DNA from: JAUWMV01 sp964562425
GTDB taxonomy: Bacteria > UBP14 > UBA6098 > B30-G16
NCBI GenBank assembly: GCA_964562425.1
Contig: CAZLTJ010000115.1
Location: 1 to 6,764 of the forward strand
Length of the DNA stretch: 6,764 nt
Direction of reading: 5' to 3'
Shown here piece after piece: positions 6,102 through 6,764 of the stretch. Every line of letters starts with the position of its first letter. Position 1 is the stretch's first letter. The notes below the pieces were generated by a model that ran no database searches, was not told the origin of the DNA, and worked only from the letters and a program-made list of their open reading frames with translations. Made by a program: the position numbers and the translations under genes.

Positions 6102-6164
6102 ATGTCCAATAAGTTGTTAATTTGTAGTATGTATTATCCTTTCCATTTAGGTATACCACCATAG
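6102..6164 (+). CDS. Possible 20-residue leader peptide or remnant of a glycosyltransferase start
   Basis: ATG 6102 is preceded by AGGTG (6091-6095) at good spacing and lies just downstream of the strong promoter. The frame encodes MSNKLLICSMYYPFH followed by LGIPP, then a TAG. The pattern 'K-LLI-S-YYPP-h-G' is typical of the N-terminus of family-4 type glycosyltransferases, so this may be the stump of a decayed or deleted gene. It may equally be a short translated leader controlling the lipoprotein gene, or chance. None of the three frames beyond the stop continues as a recognisable glycosyltransferase before the lipoprotein start. Translation is not proven by sequence alone. Confidence 0.3.
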   Translation: MSNKLLICSMYYPFHLGIPP

Positions 6165-6166
6165 TA

Positions 6167-6213
6167 ATTTGTTCTGCGAAGAAGTGCTGTAAAGATTTGT
6201 TCATCTAAGAAGT
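6167..6213 (+). repeat. Imperfect tandem repeat in the lipoprotein leader
   Basis: ATTTGTTC-N4-AAGAAGT occurs at 6167-6185 and again at 6195-6213, an exact period of 28 bases; 16 of 19 positions agree. The period is not a multiple of three, so coding constraint does not explain it. It lies in the untranslated leader between the 20-codon frame and the AGGAGG of the lipoprotein gene. It could be a pair of protein or RNA binding sites, or a local duplication. Confidence 0.55.
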
Positions 6214-6252
6214 ACGAAATCAATCAGGAAATGAGGTAGGAGGCGAGCTAAA

Positions 6253-6764
6253 ATGAAAAAGGTATTCTTTTTATCAGTGGTTGTTACGATTGTTGTTGTT
6301 TTTATGGGATGTGAAAGAACTTATCCTGAAGGCTATGTTACTCTGCAAAACCAAATCGAGCATTCAGGAATTGCTATCGAGATAATCGAGTTAGATACGT
6401 TCATAATAACTGGAGAAACCGGGCATTACGATTTGGGTTTTCTTAGGGACGGTGGATACACGCTAAATTTTGTCTTCCCATATTATAAAAATGAAAAGCA
6501 GAGGATAAGAATAACTGCTGGCAAACTTTATTTTCCAATACCCGACATTGAGCTTCAGCAACTTCTTTATTATACTATTTATGTTGATGACAGTTTATTT
6601 GGACGTCCAAACCACTATATATCTGAGGTAACAAATAAATCTGATATTCCTGTGCCTATATGGTGGTATTCTTCTGCAACGTGGCAAACAGTTTGTTATG
6701 ACGACTCTTGTTTAGTTGCCTTTTCTTTCGCAGGCTATTGTGTTATGGTATATGACACTTTATT
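6253..6764 (+). CDS. Lipoprotein with carboxypeptidase-regulatory-like beta domain (3' end outside the window)
   Basis: The frame is open from ATG 6253 to the window edge (170 codons, no stop), so the protein is truncated by the window only. AGGAGG at 6238-6243 lies nine bases before the ATG. The N-terminus (MKK, hydrophobic VFFLSVVVTIVVVF, then MGC at 18-20) is a lipoprotein signal peptide with C20 as the lipidated residue. Phe at -3 is slightly unusual. Residues about 26-80 show the CarboxypepD_reg-like pattern: GYVTLQN...SGIAIEI, then TGETGHYDLGFLRDGGYTLNFVFPYY, a small beta-sandwich common in cell-surface proteins of the FCB group. The later part is aromatic-rich and includes a possible disulfide pair in CYDDSC. 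It is driven by the strong upstream promoter, which suggests abundant expression. The function is unknown; an envelope-anchored surface or periplasmic role is inferred. Confidence 0.85.
   Translation, partial: MKKVFFLSVVVTIVVVFMGCERTYPEGYVTLQNQIEHSGIAIEIIELDTFIITGETGHYDLGFLRDGGYTLNFVFPYYKNEKQRIRITAGKLYFPIPDIELQQLLYYTIYVDDSLFGRPNHYISEVTNKSDIPVPIWWYSSATWQTVCYDDSCLVAFSFAGYCVMVYDTL

Larger units (their letters stand above)
5951..6252 (+). other. 302-base intergenic region between ispH and the lipoprotein gene
   Basis: No full-length gene is present. The region holds an AT-rich stretch with a 10-base palindrome AGCAATTGCT (5982-5991), a near-consensus promoter (6043-6070), a 20-codon open frame (6102-6164) with a ribosome-site-like AGGTG, an imperfect tandem repeat (6167-6213), and a strong AGGAGG (6238-6243) for the next gene. 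I see no convincing intrinsic terminator for ispH; the GGAA-GTT-TTCC stem near 6024-6034 is too short. Confidence 0.6.

Noticed and set aside
1..6764. CRISPR array, insertion sequence, tRNA or phage signature
   Set aside because: No regularly spaced repeats, transposase motifs, terminal inverted repeats, cloverleaf sequence or phage genes were seen on either strand.

Overview
The window is AT-rich bacterial DNA from what looks like a diderm (Gram-negative-type) organism. The supporting signs are a secreted beta-rich protein with a type I signal peptide, a lipoprotein, a secreted peptidoglycan amidase, and isoprenoid synthesis by the MEP pathway (IspH). No gene or RNA here fixes the phylum. 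The style (IspH fused to a membrane domain, an unrecognised envelope protein, a CarboxypepD_reg-like lipoprotein) would fit a poorly characterised FCB-type or candidate-phylum lineage, but that is a guess.

Left part, minus strand (203-3725, read right to left): a compact four-gene cluster. It runs from a secreted N-acetylmuramoyl-L-alanine amidase (Amidase_3 type), to undecaprenyl diphosphate synthase (uppS), to an unrecognised secreted, probably outer-membrane, beta-rich protein, to a small cytoplasmic protein with a PAS-like region and a GGDEF-like domain whose signature is lost. The gaps are 5, 1 and 22 bases, so the four genes are very probably co-transcribed. A promoter-like element lies so close to the amidase start that its transcript would be nearly leaderless.

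Middle (3726-4294): a 206-base spacer carrying an 11-base direct repeat, then a small 80-residue DUF2007-like protein on the minus strand. About 120 bases separate its start from the divergent ispH start.

Right part, plus strand (4295-6764): a 551-residue IspH with all its iron-sulfur and substrate residues, fused to a UbiA-like polytopic membrane domain. That domain keeps most of the second aspartate-rich motif but has lost the first. Next comes a 302-base intergenic region with a near-consensus sigma70 promoter (TTGACA-N16-TATAAT), a 20-codon open frame and an imperfect tandem repeat. It leads to a lipoprotein with a carboxypeptidase-regulatory-like beta domain, cut off by the window end.

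The common thread is polyprenyl and envelope metabolism. IspH makes IPP/DMAPP, UppS turns IPP into the lipid carrier for peptidoglycan, and the amidase remodels the wall. The IspH-UbiA-like fusion is the most unusual object here.
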